A stretch of DNA of 64,000 nucleotides from Allorhizobium borbori. Its GTDB lineage: Bacteria > Pseudomonadota > Alphaproteobacteria > Rhizobiales > Rhizobiaceae. A program made the translations under genes and the position numbers. Under the pieces are notes generated by a model. That model searched no databases and was not told where the DNA came from. It saw only the letters and a list, made by a program, of their open reading frames with translations. How positions within the stretch are numbered: position 1 is the stretch's first letter; every line of letters starts with the position of its first letter. Below, piece by piece: positions 19,426 through 27,345 of the stretch. The stretch covers positions 1-64,000 of the forward strand of contig NZ_JACIDU010000002.1 of the NCBI RefSeq assembly GCF_014196535.1, given 5' to 3'.

Positions 19426-19869
19426 ATGGCCCTGCAACTCTTCCTGAACCTGACAGTCGGCACGCTGATGATTGTGCTGACGGTTGCGATTCACACCTTC
19501 GGCCTGATCTGGGTCACGCAGATCATGCGCTGGGTGACGTCGCGTTTTCGCATTCACGGCCATCGCAGCCGCGTATTGGCCATGATTACGGTGGTCATGG
19601 GGATTTTCGCAATCCTCACCTGCGAGGTCTGGCTCTGGGCCTTCTGCTACTGGTTGATCGGCTTCATGAAGGATTTCCCGACCGCGCTCTATTTCTCCGT
19701 CTCGACTTTCTCCACGCTCGGTTATGGCGACGTGCTGCCCCATCCGGAATGGCGGCTGCTGGGCGGCCTTGAAGGTATAGACGGCTTTCTGCTCATCGGC
19801 TGGTCGACAGCCTATCTCGTTGCAGCCGGCGTTCGCGTCGGCCCCTTTCGCTCAGGCGAACATTTTTGA
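19426..19869 (+). CDS. Small two-helix potassium-channel-like membrane protein
   Basis: A 147-residue hydrophobic protein with about four hydrophobic segments (residues 5-35, 48-80, a pore region 85-100, and 120-140). The pore loop contains STFSTLGYGDVLP, with a K+-filter-like TLGYGD at 97-102, as in Ion_trans_2 channels. No cytosolic RCK domain is present. It lies between guaD and lldD with 17 and 32 nt gaps on the same strand, so it is probably cotranscribed with the purine genes. The ATG has no strong ribosome site. Function in this setting is unknown. Confidence 0.8.
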   Translation: MALQLFLNLTVGTLMIVLTVAIHTFGLIWVTQIMRWVTSRFRIHGHRSRVLAMITVVMGIFAILTCEVWLWAFCYWLIGFMKDFPTALYFSVSTFSTLGYGDVLPHPEWRLLGGLEGIDGFLLIGWSTAYLVAAGVRVGPFRSGEHF

Positions 19870-19901
19870 TTGTCCCGGCATCCTGCCGGGAAGGAGACAC
19901 C

Positions 19902-21047
19902 ATGACCCAGGCCCTCGATATTGCCGACCTCAAGAAGAAGGCGCGCCGCCGCGTGCCGAAAATGTTCTTCGATTATGCCGATAGCGGTTCCTATACACAG
20001 GGCACCTACCGGGCGAACGAGGCGGATTTCCAGAAGATCAAGCTGCGCCAGCGGGTGCTGGTCGACATGACCAACCGTTCGCTGGAAACGACCATGGTGG
20101 GTCGCGCCGTGTCCATGCCGGTGGCGCTCGCCCCGACCGGCCTCACCGGCATGCAGCACGCTGATGGGGAAATTCTTGCGGCCCAGGCGGCTGAGGAAGC
20201 GGGCGTGCCCTTCACGCTGTCGACCATGAGCATCTGCTCCATCGAGGATGTCGCCGCCCACACGAAGACGCCGTTCTGGTTCCAGCTCTATGTGATGAAG
20301 GACCGCGATTTCGTCGGCAATCTCATCGACCGCGCCAAGGCCGCCGGCTGCTCAGCCCTCGTCCTGACGCTCGACCTGCAGATCCTCGGCCAGCGTCACA
20401 ACGACATCCGCAACGGGCTGTCCACGCCGCCGAAATTCACCCCGAAACACATCCTGCAGATGGCCACCCGCCCCTTCTGGTGCCTCGACATGCTGAAAAC
20501 CCAGCGCCGCACCTTCGGCAACATCGTCGGCCACGCGAAGAATGTTTCCGATCTCTCCTCCCTTTCCACCTGGACCGCCGAACAGTTCGACCCGCAGCTT
20601 TCATGGAAGGATGTGGCGTGGATCAAGGAACGCTGGGGCGGCAAACTCATCCTCAAGGGCGTTCTCGATGTCGAAGACGCGAAGATGGCCGCCGAGACCG
20701 GCGCGGATGCGCTGATCGTTTCCAACCATGGCGGCCGCCAGCTCGATGGTGCGCCATCCTCCATCTCCATGCTGCCGAAGATCGTCGATGCCGTCGGTGA
20801 TCGTATCGAGGTTCACATGGATGGCGGCATCCGTTCCGGGCAGGATGTCCTGAAGGCGCTGGCACTGGGCGCCAAAGGCACCTTCATCGGCCGCCCCTTC
20901 CTCTACGGCCTCGGCGCCGGCGGCCGCGACGGCGTGAAGCTCGCGCTCGACATCATCCGCAAGGAACTGGACACGACACTGGCGCTGTGCGGCAAGCGGG
21001 TTATTGCCGACGCGACCAGCGAGATCATCGCGGAAAGCCCGTTTTGA
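19902..21047 (+). CDS. lldD: FMN-dependent L-lactate (alpha-hydroxyacid) dehydrogenase
   Basis: A 381-residue member of the FMN alpha-hydroxyacid oxidase/dehydrogenase family. Seen are the N-terminal DLKKKARRRVPKMFFDYADSG, the FMN-phosphate region, VLTLDLQILGQRHND, the catalytic VSNHGGRQLDGAPSS (His base and Arg) and VHMDGGIRSGQDVLKALALGA. The family oxidises L-lactate, glycolate or related acids; L-lactate is the best guess. The start at 19902 has AAGGAG 5-10 nt upstream. It is last in the + strand purine operon, which raises a possible role on a C2 acid. Confidence 0.88.
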   Translation: MTQALDIADLKKKARRRVPKMFFDYADSGSYTQGTYRANEADFQKIKLRQRVLVDMTNRSLETTMVGRAVSMPVALAPTGLTGMQHADGEILAAQAAEEAGVPFTLSTMSICSIEDVAAHTKTPFWFQLYVMKDRDFVGNLIDRAKAAGCSALVLTLDLQILGQRHNDIRNGLSTPPKFTPKHILQMATRPFWCLDMLKTQRRTFGNIVGHAKNVSDLSSLSTWTAEQFDPQLSWKDVAWIKERWGGKLILKGVLDVEDAKMAAETGADALIVSNHGGRQLDGAPSSISMLPKIVDAVGDRIEVHMDGGIRSGQDVLKALALGAKGTFIGRPFLYGLGAGGRDGVKLALDIIRKELDTTLALCGKRVIADATSEIIAESPF

Positions 21048-21102
21048 TGGTGCTTCCTCTGCCGCAGGGTCTATTCTTGCGAGCGACCTAGCCTCCTGCG
21101 TT

Positions 21103-21155
21103 CTCCCCCCTTGTGGGGGAGATGGCGACAGCCGGAGAGGGTATTACCCCGCATC
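21103..21155. repeat. Hairpin-type dispersed repeat between convergent operons
   Basis: CTCCCCCCTTGTGGGGGAG (21103-21121) forms a strong hairpin, followed by a GATGGCGACAGCCGGAGAGG tail. CTCCCC/GGGGAG stems with such tails are a common second class of intergenic repeat in Rhizobiaceae, related in style to the element at 42057. It lies between the stops of lldD and the metallophosphoesterase gene and may end both transcripts. Confidence 0.55.
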
Positions 21156-21174
21156 ACGAGCGAAGCAGGGCCGT

Positions 21175-21915
21175 TTACCGCACCCAGCCCGTCCTCAACG
21201 CGCTCGTCCAGTCTTTCAGGCCGGACGGTTCCGAAAGGGCGGCCATGGCCTCATGGTCGTATCGCACCTGCCGGAAATTCGGCTGCCAGCCGCGTACAGT
21301 CTTTTCGACAACCGCGTAGCAAGCGAACGGCGTTCCGGCCTCAGCCTTGTGATACCAGGGCTTGTCGTAGTCGTAGCCGGGGCAGCCGACGCTGCCAGGA
21401 TTGACGAGGAGACGGCCATCGGAAAGCAGGACCGAGCGGGCGATGTGGCTGTGACCGCACAGGAGAAGCGGCTGTGTGATCCCCTCGGCAAACACCTCGA
21501 TCTCCTCCAGCGTCTTCAGACGGAAGAAACCGTCCGGCGTCAGCGCCTCGGTCCAGTAGGTGTTGTCGTCCTGCGGGGTCGCGTGGCAGACATAGGCCTC
21601 GTCACGCCAGATCAGGCTGAACGGCAACCCTCTCACCCAGTCGAGATGGTCGGTCGAAAGCTGGCGATAGGCCGGGATTTCCCAGTCCCCCATCGCCTCG
21701 AACGGCCGGTCGATCAGCGCCCGGTCGTGATTGCCGCAAACGGTCGGAATGCCGCGGGCAATCAGCAGGTCCGCCGTGCGTCCCGCATCCAGCGGCCCGC
21801 TGAAGCAATCGCCGAGATTGACGATCTCGGTAATGCCCTGGGCGTCGATATCGGCCAGCACCGCATCCAGCGCTGCGGCGTTCCCATGCACGTCGGCGAT
21901 CACGGCAAGGCGCAT
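21175..21915 (-). CDS. YfcE/MJ0936-type metallophosphoesterase
   Basis: A 246-residue calcineurin-like phosphoesterase. Metal ligands lie in the motifs IADVHGN (residues 6-12), LGDCFSGP, CGNHDRALI and GHSHIARS, with a second His in VCHATPQDD. The substrate is unknown; relatives are phosphodiesterases. It is the last gene of the - strand purine operon, 3 nt after uraH, so it is probably cotranscribed, but no purine role can be claimed. Confidence 0.88.
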   Translation of the reverse strand: MRLAVIADVHGNAAALDAVLADIDAQGITEIVNLGDCFSGPLDAGRTADLLIARGIPTVCGNHDRALIDRPFEAMGDWEIPAYRQLSTDHLDWVRGLPFSLIWRDEAYVCHATPQDDNTYWTEALTPDGFFRLKTLEEIEVFAEGITQPLLLCGHSHIARSVLLSDGRLLVNPGSVGCPGYDYDKPWYHKAEAGTPFACYAVVEKTVRGWQPNFRQVRYDHEAMAALSEPSGLKDWTSALRTGWVR

Positions 21916-21918
21916 GGC

Positions 21919-22275
21919 TCAGCTTCCCCGATAGGTGGAATAGCTGAAGGGCGAAACCAGCAGCGGCACATGATAATGCGCCGTCGTATCGGCTATACCG
22001 AAACGGATGGGGATGATGTCAAGAAAGGGCGGTTCCGGCAGAACGGCACCGGTGGTGCGCAGATAATCGCCCGCATGAAAGATCAGCTCATATTCCCCGG
22101 CCACGAAACTGTCGCCGACAAGGATCGGCCCGCCATCCACACGCCCGTCCTCGTTGGTCGTCACGGTCTTGAGAACCTCGCGGCCTTTACCGTCGTGGCG
22201 CACCACATCGATGCGCATGCCCTTGGCCGGTTTTCCAAGCGCGGTGTCGAGAACATGGGTGGTCAATCCGGTCAT
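21919..22275 (-). CDS. uraH: 5-Hydroxyisourate hydrolase
   Basis: A 118-residue transthyretin-like enzyme that hydrolyses 5-hydroxyisourate to OHCU. Catalytic marks are His7 in [14 protein letters not shown], the Arg in MRIDVV, His in [17 protein letters not shown], and the C-terminal tetrapeptide Y-R-G-S that separates HIU hydrolases from transthyretin. It overlaps the end of allA by 4 nt. Confidence 0.97.
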   Translation of the reverse strand: MTGLTTHVLDTALGKPAKGMRIDVVRHDGKGREVLKTVTTNEDGRVDGGPILVGDSFVAGEYELIFHAGDYLRTTGAVLPEPPFLDIIPIRFGIADTTAHYHVPLLVSPFSYSTYRGS

Positions 22276-22775
22276 GGCTTCGGCTCCTCGATCAGATAGG
22301 GCGTATCGAAAAAATACTCTTCCAGATTGTTGCCCGGTCCCAGCCGGTCTACCACCAGAAAGTCGCTGACCTCGCCAAGCGTCATCAGCGGATGATGCCA
22401 GGCATTGGCGCGGTAGTTCACGCCCTGATCGGCGCGGGCGAGAAAGACCCGCGGCACATCCGGAATGCCGTCGCGATCCTCCGAGACGACGACCAGAAAC
22501 GGCCGGCCAGAGAGCGGTGAAAAACTCTGGCTGCCGAAGGGGTGCCGCTCCATCATGTTGACGATATAGGGAAACTTCCGGGGCTGCCCCCGGAAGATGT
22601 TGATGATGGCCTGAGCCCCCTCGCCATCGGTTTCCACCGTGGCCAGCGCATGATAGCGCTCTGTGGTGCCGCCATTGATGAGACGCATGGAGGCCGGGTC
22701 GGTCTCGATGACTTCGCCGAACGGCGCGAAGGCTTCCCGCGTCAACGGCTCGATGGGCCGGAAATCCTCCGCCAT
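22272..22775 (-). CDS. allA: Ureidoglycolate lyase
   Basis: A 167-residue cupin-fold enzyme that cleaves ureidoglycolate to glyoxylate and urea. Family motifs are [41 protein letters not shown] and the metal-site [13 protein letters not shown]. The start at 22775 lies 4 nt after the allantoicase stop and gives the family length; the open frame to 22847 adds residues that overlap allantoicase. In a pathway using allantoicase this is the last ring-derived step. Confidence 0.95.
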   Translation of the reverse strand: MAEDFRPIEPLTREAFAPFGEVIETDPASMRLINGGTTERYHALATVETDGEGAQAIINIFRGQPRKFPYIVNMMERHPFGSQSFSPLSGRPFLVVVSEDRDGIPDVPRVFLARADQGVNYRANAWHHPLMTLGEVSDFLVVDRLGPGNNLEEYFFDTPYLIEEPKP

Positions 22776-22779
22776 CGCA

Positions 22780-23799
22780 TCAGGCCTTGTGGCCGAAGAG
22801 GCGCAGGCGGCTGATGCCGCCATCCGGGAACATGGCAAGCCGCACATGCGTCACGGGACCGATCGTCTGCACCTCCGACTTGTATTCATGGATATGGTCG
22901 GCCTTCAGCTTCTGGCGCGGCAGAAGCTCCGGCCAGCTTTCGGCAGCGGCGATCTCTTCCGGCGTGAAGTAATCACTGTGACCGGGCAGCGAAATGCCGC
23001 GAATTTCCGCGCCATCAGGGAAGTTGCCCTTGAAGTGCGCGGTATCGATCACGATCCGGTCGATGAGGCCGGAATGGCCGAGGCGGATGATCGCCCAGTC
23101 ATGGCCGGGACCGCGGCGACGCGCGGTTTCCCAGCCATCGCCCATGTTGATGCCGCGGCCGGAGTTCAGGATCAGGTCCGGATGGCCGTAATGGGCGTCG
23201 GACCAGGCCAGCGACTTCGCGCCGTTGAAGATATAGGCAAGGTCGATTTCCTTGTCCGTCGGGATCTTCGACCAGTCCACATGCGCCGAGCCATAAACGC
23301 GCAGACGCGCCACACCGCCATCGGGATAGATATGCAGGCGCAGATGCGTCCAGACCTTGGTCTTGTCGGCCAGTTCGACAAAATGGTGGGCGCCGGGGCC
23401 GAGCGGATGCTTCGGCAGAATTTCCGTCCAGTCGCTCTCATCCGTCGGGTCGCCGTCTTCCATGAAACAGGCTTCGATGGAGCAGTGCGGCGGATAGTTG
23501 CCGGTGAAGTGGCTGGTATCGATGTCGAAACCGTGGATATGGCCGGCCATGGCCAGACGGATCACCGCCCAGTCATGGCCGGGAACGCGCTTGCGGCGGC
23601 TTTCCCAACCATCCATCCACTTGCCGTTCTCGTCATACTCGCCGGGCAGGAAGACCGCCGGATCGTCCTTCAGCATGCGCGAAAGCGGCGCGAAAAACTC
23701 GTCGGTCGTATAAAGCCCGCGTGCGCCGAGACGCGCCGAGGCAAGGTTGACCGCACCCTTGGCGAAATCGGGCACGGCAACGGTTTCAACTTCACTCAT
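22780..23799 (-). CDS. alc: Allantoicase
   Basis: A 339-residue enzyme that hydrolyses allantoate to ureidoglycolate and urea. Two homologous jelly-roll halves are visible: each contains a GWE(S/T)xRRR-PGHDWAxIRL block (around residues 64-83 and 222-243) and a D(T/I)(S/A)HFxGN(Y/F)P block. The internal duplication is diagnostic for allantoicase. Use of allantoicase rather than allantoate amidohydrolase means both remaining nitrogens leave as urea, consistent with the urease module at 54-60 kb. Confidence 0.97.
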   Translation of the reverse strand: MSEVETVAVPDFAKGAVNLASARLGARGLYTTDEFFAPLSRMLKDDPAVFLPGEYDENGKWMDGWESRRKRVPGHDWAVIRLAMAGHIHGFDIDTSHFTGNYPPHCSIEACFMEDGDPTDESDWTEILPKHPLGPGAHHFVELADKTKVWTHLRLHIYPDGGVARLRVYGSAHVDWSKIPTDKEIDLAYIFNGAKSLAWSDAHYGHPDLILNSGRGINMGDGWETARRRGPGHDWAIIRLGHSGLIDRIVIDTAHFKGNFPDGAEIRGISLPGHSDYFTPEEIAAAESWPELLPRQKLKADHIHEYKSEVQTIGPVTHVRLAMFPDGGISRLRLFGHKA

Positions 23800-23800
23800 C

Positions 23801-24295
23801 TCAATCTCCTGGAAGCAAACTCTTCAGTCGCAGCAGCGCGATCCGCTCCACCTGCGCGCAGGCGGTGGTGAACTCCTCGTCGCGGCCGTTACGAATCCGC
23901 CGCTCGAAAGCGGCGAGAATATCGTCCTTGTTCAAGCCCTTCACCGCAATGATGAAGGGAAATCCGAATTTCTCAACATAGGCGTTGTTGAGTTCGGTAA
24001 AGCGTGCGTGTTCGGCGGCCGAAAGACGGTCGAGCCCGGCGCCCGCCTGCTCGTGGCGGCTGTCCTCAGTCAGTTCGCCGGCAATGGCCAACTTGCCGGC
24101 AAGGTCCGGATGGGCATTGAGGATACCGAGCCGCTCTTCATCGGAGGCCGCCCGGAAGACCATCACCAGCGCGCCGTGCACGGCGTCCGCCGTCAGTGGT
24201 TCGGCAATGGTACCGGCGGCCACCGCCCGTTCGGCAATGAAGGGCGAATGCTCGAATACACCGCCATAGGTCTCGACGAAGGCCTTTCCATCCAT
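23801..24295 (-). CDS. uraD: OHCU decarboxylase
   Basis: A 164-residue helical enzyme that decarboxylates OHCU to S-allantoin. Motifs are YGGVFEHSPFIAERA (the His of HSP-like segments), NAHPDLAGK (catalytic His/Pro), LTEDSRHEQAGAGLDRL and FIIAVKGLNKDDIL. The start MDGKAF at 24295 is 2 nt after the puuE stop; the longer frame to 24442 is the antisense-free shadow within puuE. The stop is 1 nt before alc. Confidence 0.96.
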   Translation of the reverse strand: MDGKAFVETYGGVFEHSPFIAERAVAAGTIAEPLTADAVHGALVMVFRAASDEERLGILNAHPDLAGKLAIAGELTEDSRHEQAGAGLDRLSAAEHARFTELNNAYVEKFGFPFIIAVKGLNKDDILAAFERRIRNGRDEEFTTACAQVERIALLRLKSLLPGD

Positions 24296-24297
24296 GC

Positions 24298-25218
24298 TCA
24301 GATCGTCTCCGGCTTGTGATACTGGTGCCAGTGTTCCGCGATCTCGATGCGCTTGGCAATCCACACCTTGTCGTGCGACTTCACATATTCGAGGAAACGG
24401 CGCAGCGCCGCGATGCGGCCGGGCCGTCCGACGAGACGGCAATGCAGGCCGATATTCATCATTTTCGGCGCGCCTTCGGCTCCTTCGCGGTAAAGCTCGT
24501 CGAAACTGTCCTTCAAATAGGTGAAGAACTGGTCGCCCGAATTGAAGCCCTGCGGCGTTGCAAAGCGCATGTCATTGGCTTCGAGCGTGTAGGGAATGAC
24601 GAGATACGGCTTGCCGTCGATGCCTTTCACCCAATAAGGCAGATCGTCGGCATAGGAATCGCAGGAATAGAGGAAACCCTCCTCCTGCGTCAGGCGCAGC
24701 GTATTTTCCGAAGGCTTGCCCTGGTAAAGGCCAAGCGGACGCTCGCCCGTCAGTTCGGTGTGGAGGCGCACGGCCTCGCGAATGTGCTTGCGCTCTTCCT
24801 CCTCGGAAAAATCCTTGTATTCCAGCCAGCGATAACCGTGGCTGGCGATTTCCCAGCCGGCTTCCTTCATGGCGGCCACGGCTTCCGGATTACGCGCCAT
24901 GGCAAGCGTCACACCATAAACCGTCACCGGCACATCCAGCCCGGTAAACAGCCGCCACAGCCGCCAGAAGCCGGCGCGCGAACCGTATTCGTAGATCGAT
25001 TCCATATTCATGTTGCGCTGGCCAGGCCAGGCCGCCGCGCCGACGATTTCCGACAGCAGGTTTTCCGAGGCCGGATCGCCGTCCATGATCGTGCTCTCGC
25101 CGCCCTCCTCGTAATTGATCACGAACTGGAGCGCGACATGCGCGCCGCCCGGCCATTTCGGGTCCGGCGCATCGCGCCCGTAGCCTACGAGATTGCGGGG
25201 ATATTGATCGGAAACCAT
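24298..25218 (-). CDS. puuE: Metal-independent allantoinase PuuE
   Basis: A 306-residue polysaccharide-deacetylase-fold allantoinase converting allantoin to allantoate. It begins YPRNLVGYGRDAPDPKWPGGAHVALQFVINYEEGGE, with the GWEIASHGYRWLEY His region and RPLGLYQGKPSENT, all typical of PuuE. The open frame to 25365 is not used; ATG 25218 has GAGGT-like bases upstream and follows a recognisable promoter. It is the first gene of the six-gene - strand purine operon. Confidence 0.96.
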   Translation of the reverse strand: MVSDQYPRNLVGYGRDAPDPKWPGGAHVALQFVINYEEGGESTIMDGDPASENLLSEIVGAAAWPGQRNMNMESIYEYGSRAGFWRLWRLFTGLDVPVTVYGVTLAMARNPEAVAAMKEAGWEIASHGYRWLEYKDFSEEEERKHIREAVRLHTELTGERPLGLYQGKPSENTLRLTQEEGFLYSCDSYADDLPYWVKGIDGKPYLVIPYTLEANDMRFATPQGFNSGDQFFTYLKDSFDELYREGAEGAPKMMNIGLHCRLVGRPGRIAALRRFLEYVKSHDKVWIAKRIEIAEHWHQYHKPETI

Positions 25219-25261
25219 GGAGACCTCGACTTGGAAAAGTAAAGGGAAAGGCGGGAATCCG

Positions 25262-25300
25262 GCATACAGCGTATACAACCGGCTCGGAGATTGCCGACAA
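25262..25300 (-). promoter_or_regulatory. Predicted puuE operon promoter with overlapping palindrome
   Basis: On the - strand, TTGTCG (25295-25300) and TGTATA (25272-25277) are spaced by 17 nt, a good sigma-70 pattern. The imperfect palindrome GCATAC-AGC-GTATAC (25262-25276, one mismatch) covers the -10 and the expected start near 25265, as a repressor operator would. The GTATAC core is reminiscent of GntR-family sites. No regulator gene for it lies nearby. Confidence 0.5.
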
Positions 25301-25342
25301 TATATCGCATCATCGCCGCGCGACAAGAGCGTGGAGCGGTCT

Positions 25343-26524
25343 TTACCGGCTTTCGGCCAAAGCAATATGGCTGGCCGTCAGGAAGCTTTCCGGCACCGGC
25401 AAGACATTGCCTTTAACGGCAGCAAGTGCTGATTTTGCAAGCAGATGCGCCAACCCGAAACTGACCTTGAAGCCACCGGCCATGGCGATGATTCGCGGGT
25501 GATCGGGATGCGGCCCGACCATCGGATCGCGGCCGATGGCCTTGGGTCGCAGGCCAGCCCAGCGCTCCACGACGGGCGCGCCTTCCAGCGCGGGAACGAT
25601 GGAGGCCGCCTTGGCGATCAGCAGATCGATCTGGCCGTCACAGGCGAAAGGATCGTCGAAAGCCTCCTCGCTGGTGGAACCGATGGCGACATGGCCATCC
25701 TCATGCGGAATGACGTAAAGCCCGCCGAAGAAGATGACCGGAAAGGCCGGATCGACCGAAGCCTTCAACAACGCCGATTGCCCCTTCACCGGCTGGCCGA
25801 GCGGTCTGGTGGGTGAGGCGCTCATTGCTGCCAGCATCGGGAAGGCCTCATGGCCTGCCGCAACGATCGCATGGCCGAAACGCAGCTCGCGCCCACCGCC
25901 GAGCAAGGCCATGCCCGCCGGATCGAGATGGACCACCCGCGCCTGTTCCAGAATGCGGACATTCGTCTGCATCCGCAGCCAGGCGATCAGCACCGCCGTC
26001 ACCCGGCGCGGGGCAGCACGCGCCGCCAGTGTATCGAACACGAAACCATGCGCACCCGCATCGGCCCGCACCCAGTTCTCCACCGGCGGCGTATCCAGCA
26101 CATGCCAGTGAAAACGCCGTTCACCGGCCTGCCAGACAGTCTCCGCATCCGCCTGATGACGGAGCGCGATGTCACGCAGATGCGGCTTCGGCAAAGGCAC
26201 CAGACGACCGGAGCGACGGTAGCCGGCGGAAAGCCCGGTTTCGGCCTCCAGCGCGGCCACTTCAGACTCCAGTGAAACCAGAGCATCGAACTGGAACTGC
26301 TTCTTTTGATTCCATTTGTCGGGCATGTGCGGCATCAGCGCGCCAACAACGCCGTGGCTTGCCCCCTGCCCCAGCGCGCCGGCATCGACCAGCAGCACCT
26401 CAGCGCCAGACCGCGCCGCCTCCACCGCCGCCCAAAGCCCCATGACCCCGCCGCCGATCACGAGAATATCGGTGGTCAAAGAGGATTGACCGTCGGGCAA
26501 AGCGGGATTATCGGCAGAAGACAT
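25343..26524 (-). CDS. FAD-dependent oxidoreductase (DadA-like, possible separate MnmC oxidase)
   Basis: A 393-residue D-amino-acid-oxidase-fold flavoprotein. It has the N-terminal dinucleotide motif ILVIGGGVMGLWAAVEAARSG, then LGQGASHGVVGALMPHMPD, and a C-terminal IIAMAGGFKVSFGLA FAD contact. The QGAS-xxxx-GAL-P pattern resembles the oxidoreductase half of E. coli MnmC, which turns cmnm5U into nm5U in tRNA. The neighbouring divergent gene encodes the other MnmC half, and their start codons overlap (CATG). A general amino-acid oxidase role remains possible. Confidence 0.8.
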   Translation of the reverse strand: MSSADNPALPDGQSSLTTDILVIGGGVMGLWAAVEAARSGAEVLLVDAGALGQGASHGVVGALMPHMPDKWNQKKQFQFDALVSLESEVAALEAETGLSAGYRRSGRLVPLPKPHLRDIALRHQADAETVWQAGERRFHWHVLDTPPVENWVRADAGAHGFVFDTLAARAAPRRVTAVLIAWLRMQTNVRILEQARVVHLDPAGMALLGGGRELRFGHAIVAAGHEAFPMLAAMSASPTRPLGQPVKGQSALLKASVDPAFPVIFFGGLYVIPHEDGHVAIGSTSEEAFDDPFACDGQIDLLIAKAASIVPALEGAPVVERWAGLRPKAIGRDPMVGPHPDHPRIIAMAGGFKVSFGLAHLLAKSALAAVKGNVLPVPESFLTASHIALAESR

Positions 26525-27245
26525 GAGCACCCCGTTTCCGGATCACCCACCCGCAACAGGCGATCTCGCCCTCGAATGGTTCGATGGCGATATGCCCTAT
26601 TCCCCGCTTTTTGGCGATCATTTTTATTGTCGGGCGGATGGACGGCTGGAGTGCGGCCATGTCTTCATCGCCGGTAACGGTCTGCCCGAACGCTGGATGA
26701 AGGCGGGCACATTCCGCATCGGCGAGCTTGGTTTCGGCACGGGCCTGAACCTCTGCGAGACCTGGCGGCAATGGAAGGCAACACGTCTGGCAGATGGCCG
26801 TCTCCACTTCACCTCATTCGAGCTTTACCCGATGCCCCGCGCCGCCATCGACAAGGCGCTTGCCCGCTGGCCGGAAATCGATGTCGAGCGTACGACGCTC
26901 ACCGCGCTCTGGCCCGACACCCCCACGGGCACGATCACACTGGACCTCGACCCACAGACGCGGCTGACGGTGGTCTGCGGCCCGGCGATGGACGGATTGG
27001 CGAACTGGCCCGGCGAATTCGATGCCTTCTACCTCGACGGTTTCGCGCCCTCGCGCAATCCGGATATGTGGTCTGAGGAACTGATGCGACTGGTCTTCGC
27101 TCGCACGGCCACGGGTGGCAGCTTCTCCACCTATGCCGCCGCCGGCTTCGTGCGGCGCAATCTCACGGCTGCCGGCTTTGCCGTGGAGCGCCCGGCGGGC
27201 TTTGCCGGCAAGCGGGAAATGCTGCGCGGCACGAAGGCCGGCTAA
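26523..27245 (+). CDS. mnmD: tRNA (mnm5s2U34) methyltransferase MnmD
   Basis: A 240-residue SAM-dependent methyltransferase equal to the methylase half of MnmC; it makes the last methylation of mnm5(s2)U34 in tRNA anticodons. Family motifs are LEWFDGDMPYSPLFGDHFYC, the SAM loop RIGELGFGTGLNLCETW, FYLDGFAPSRNPDMWSEEL, and the C-terminal GFAGKREMLRG. The start ATG overlaps that of the divergent FAD oxidoreductase gene by two bases. A dispersed repeat starts right after the stop. Confidence 0.93.
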   Translation: MSTPFPDHPPATGDLALEWFDGDMPYSPLFGDHFYCRADGRLECGHVFIAGNGLPERWMKAGTFRIGELGFGTGLNLCETWRQWKATRLADGRLHFTSFELYPMPRAAIDKALARWPEIDVERTTLTALWPDTPTGTITLDLDPQTRLTVVCGPAMDGLANWPGEFDAFYLDGFAPSRNPDMWSEELMRLVFARTATGGSFSTYAAAGFVRRNLTAAGFAVERPAGFAGKREMLRGTKAG

Positions 27246-27345
27246 AGCATTTCCAGCCGAAGCGTGCCCGCTTCAACCTCAGGCAATGCTGCAAAACAAA
27301 GGGATAGAGAATTTCCGGTGATCCGGTAATCACCGGGACTCTAGA
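27244..27345. repeat. Dispersed intergenic palindromic element, copy 3
   Basis: Close match to the element at 92-195. Near its end GGTGAT-CCGGTA-ATCACC forms a perfect palindrome, and it closes with CTCTAG. The CTA of that end is the TAG stop of the hybrid kinase gene on the - strand, exactly as at the AraC gene. Confidence 0.7.

Noticed and set aside
19874-19890. Small hairpin CCCGGCA-TCC-TGCCGGG before lldD as a terminator or riboswitch
   Set aside because: No T-run follows, it is only 7 bp, and it sits directly before the ribosome site; too little to call a regulatory RNA.
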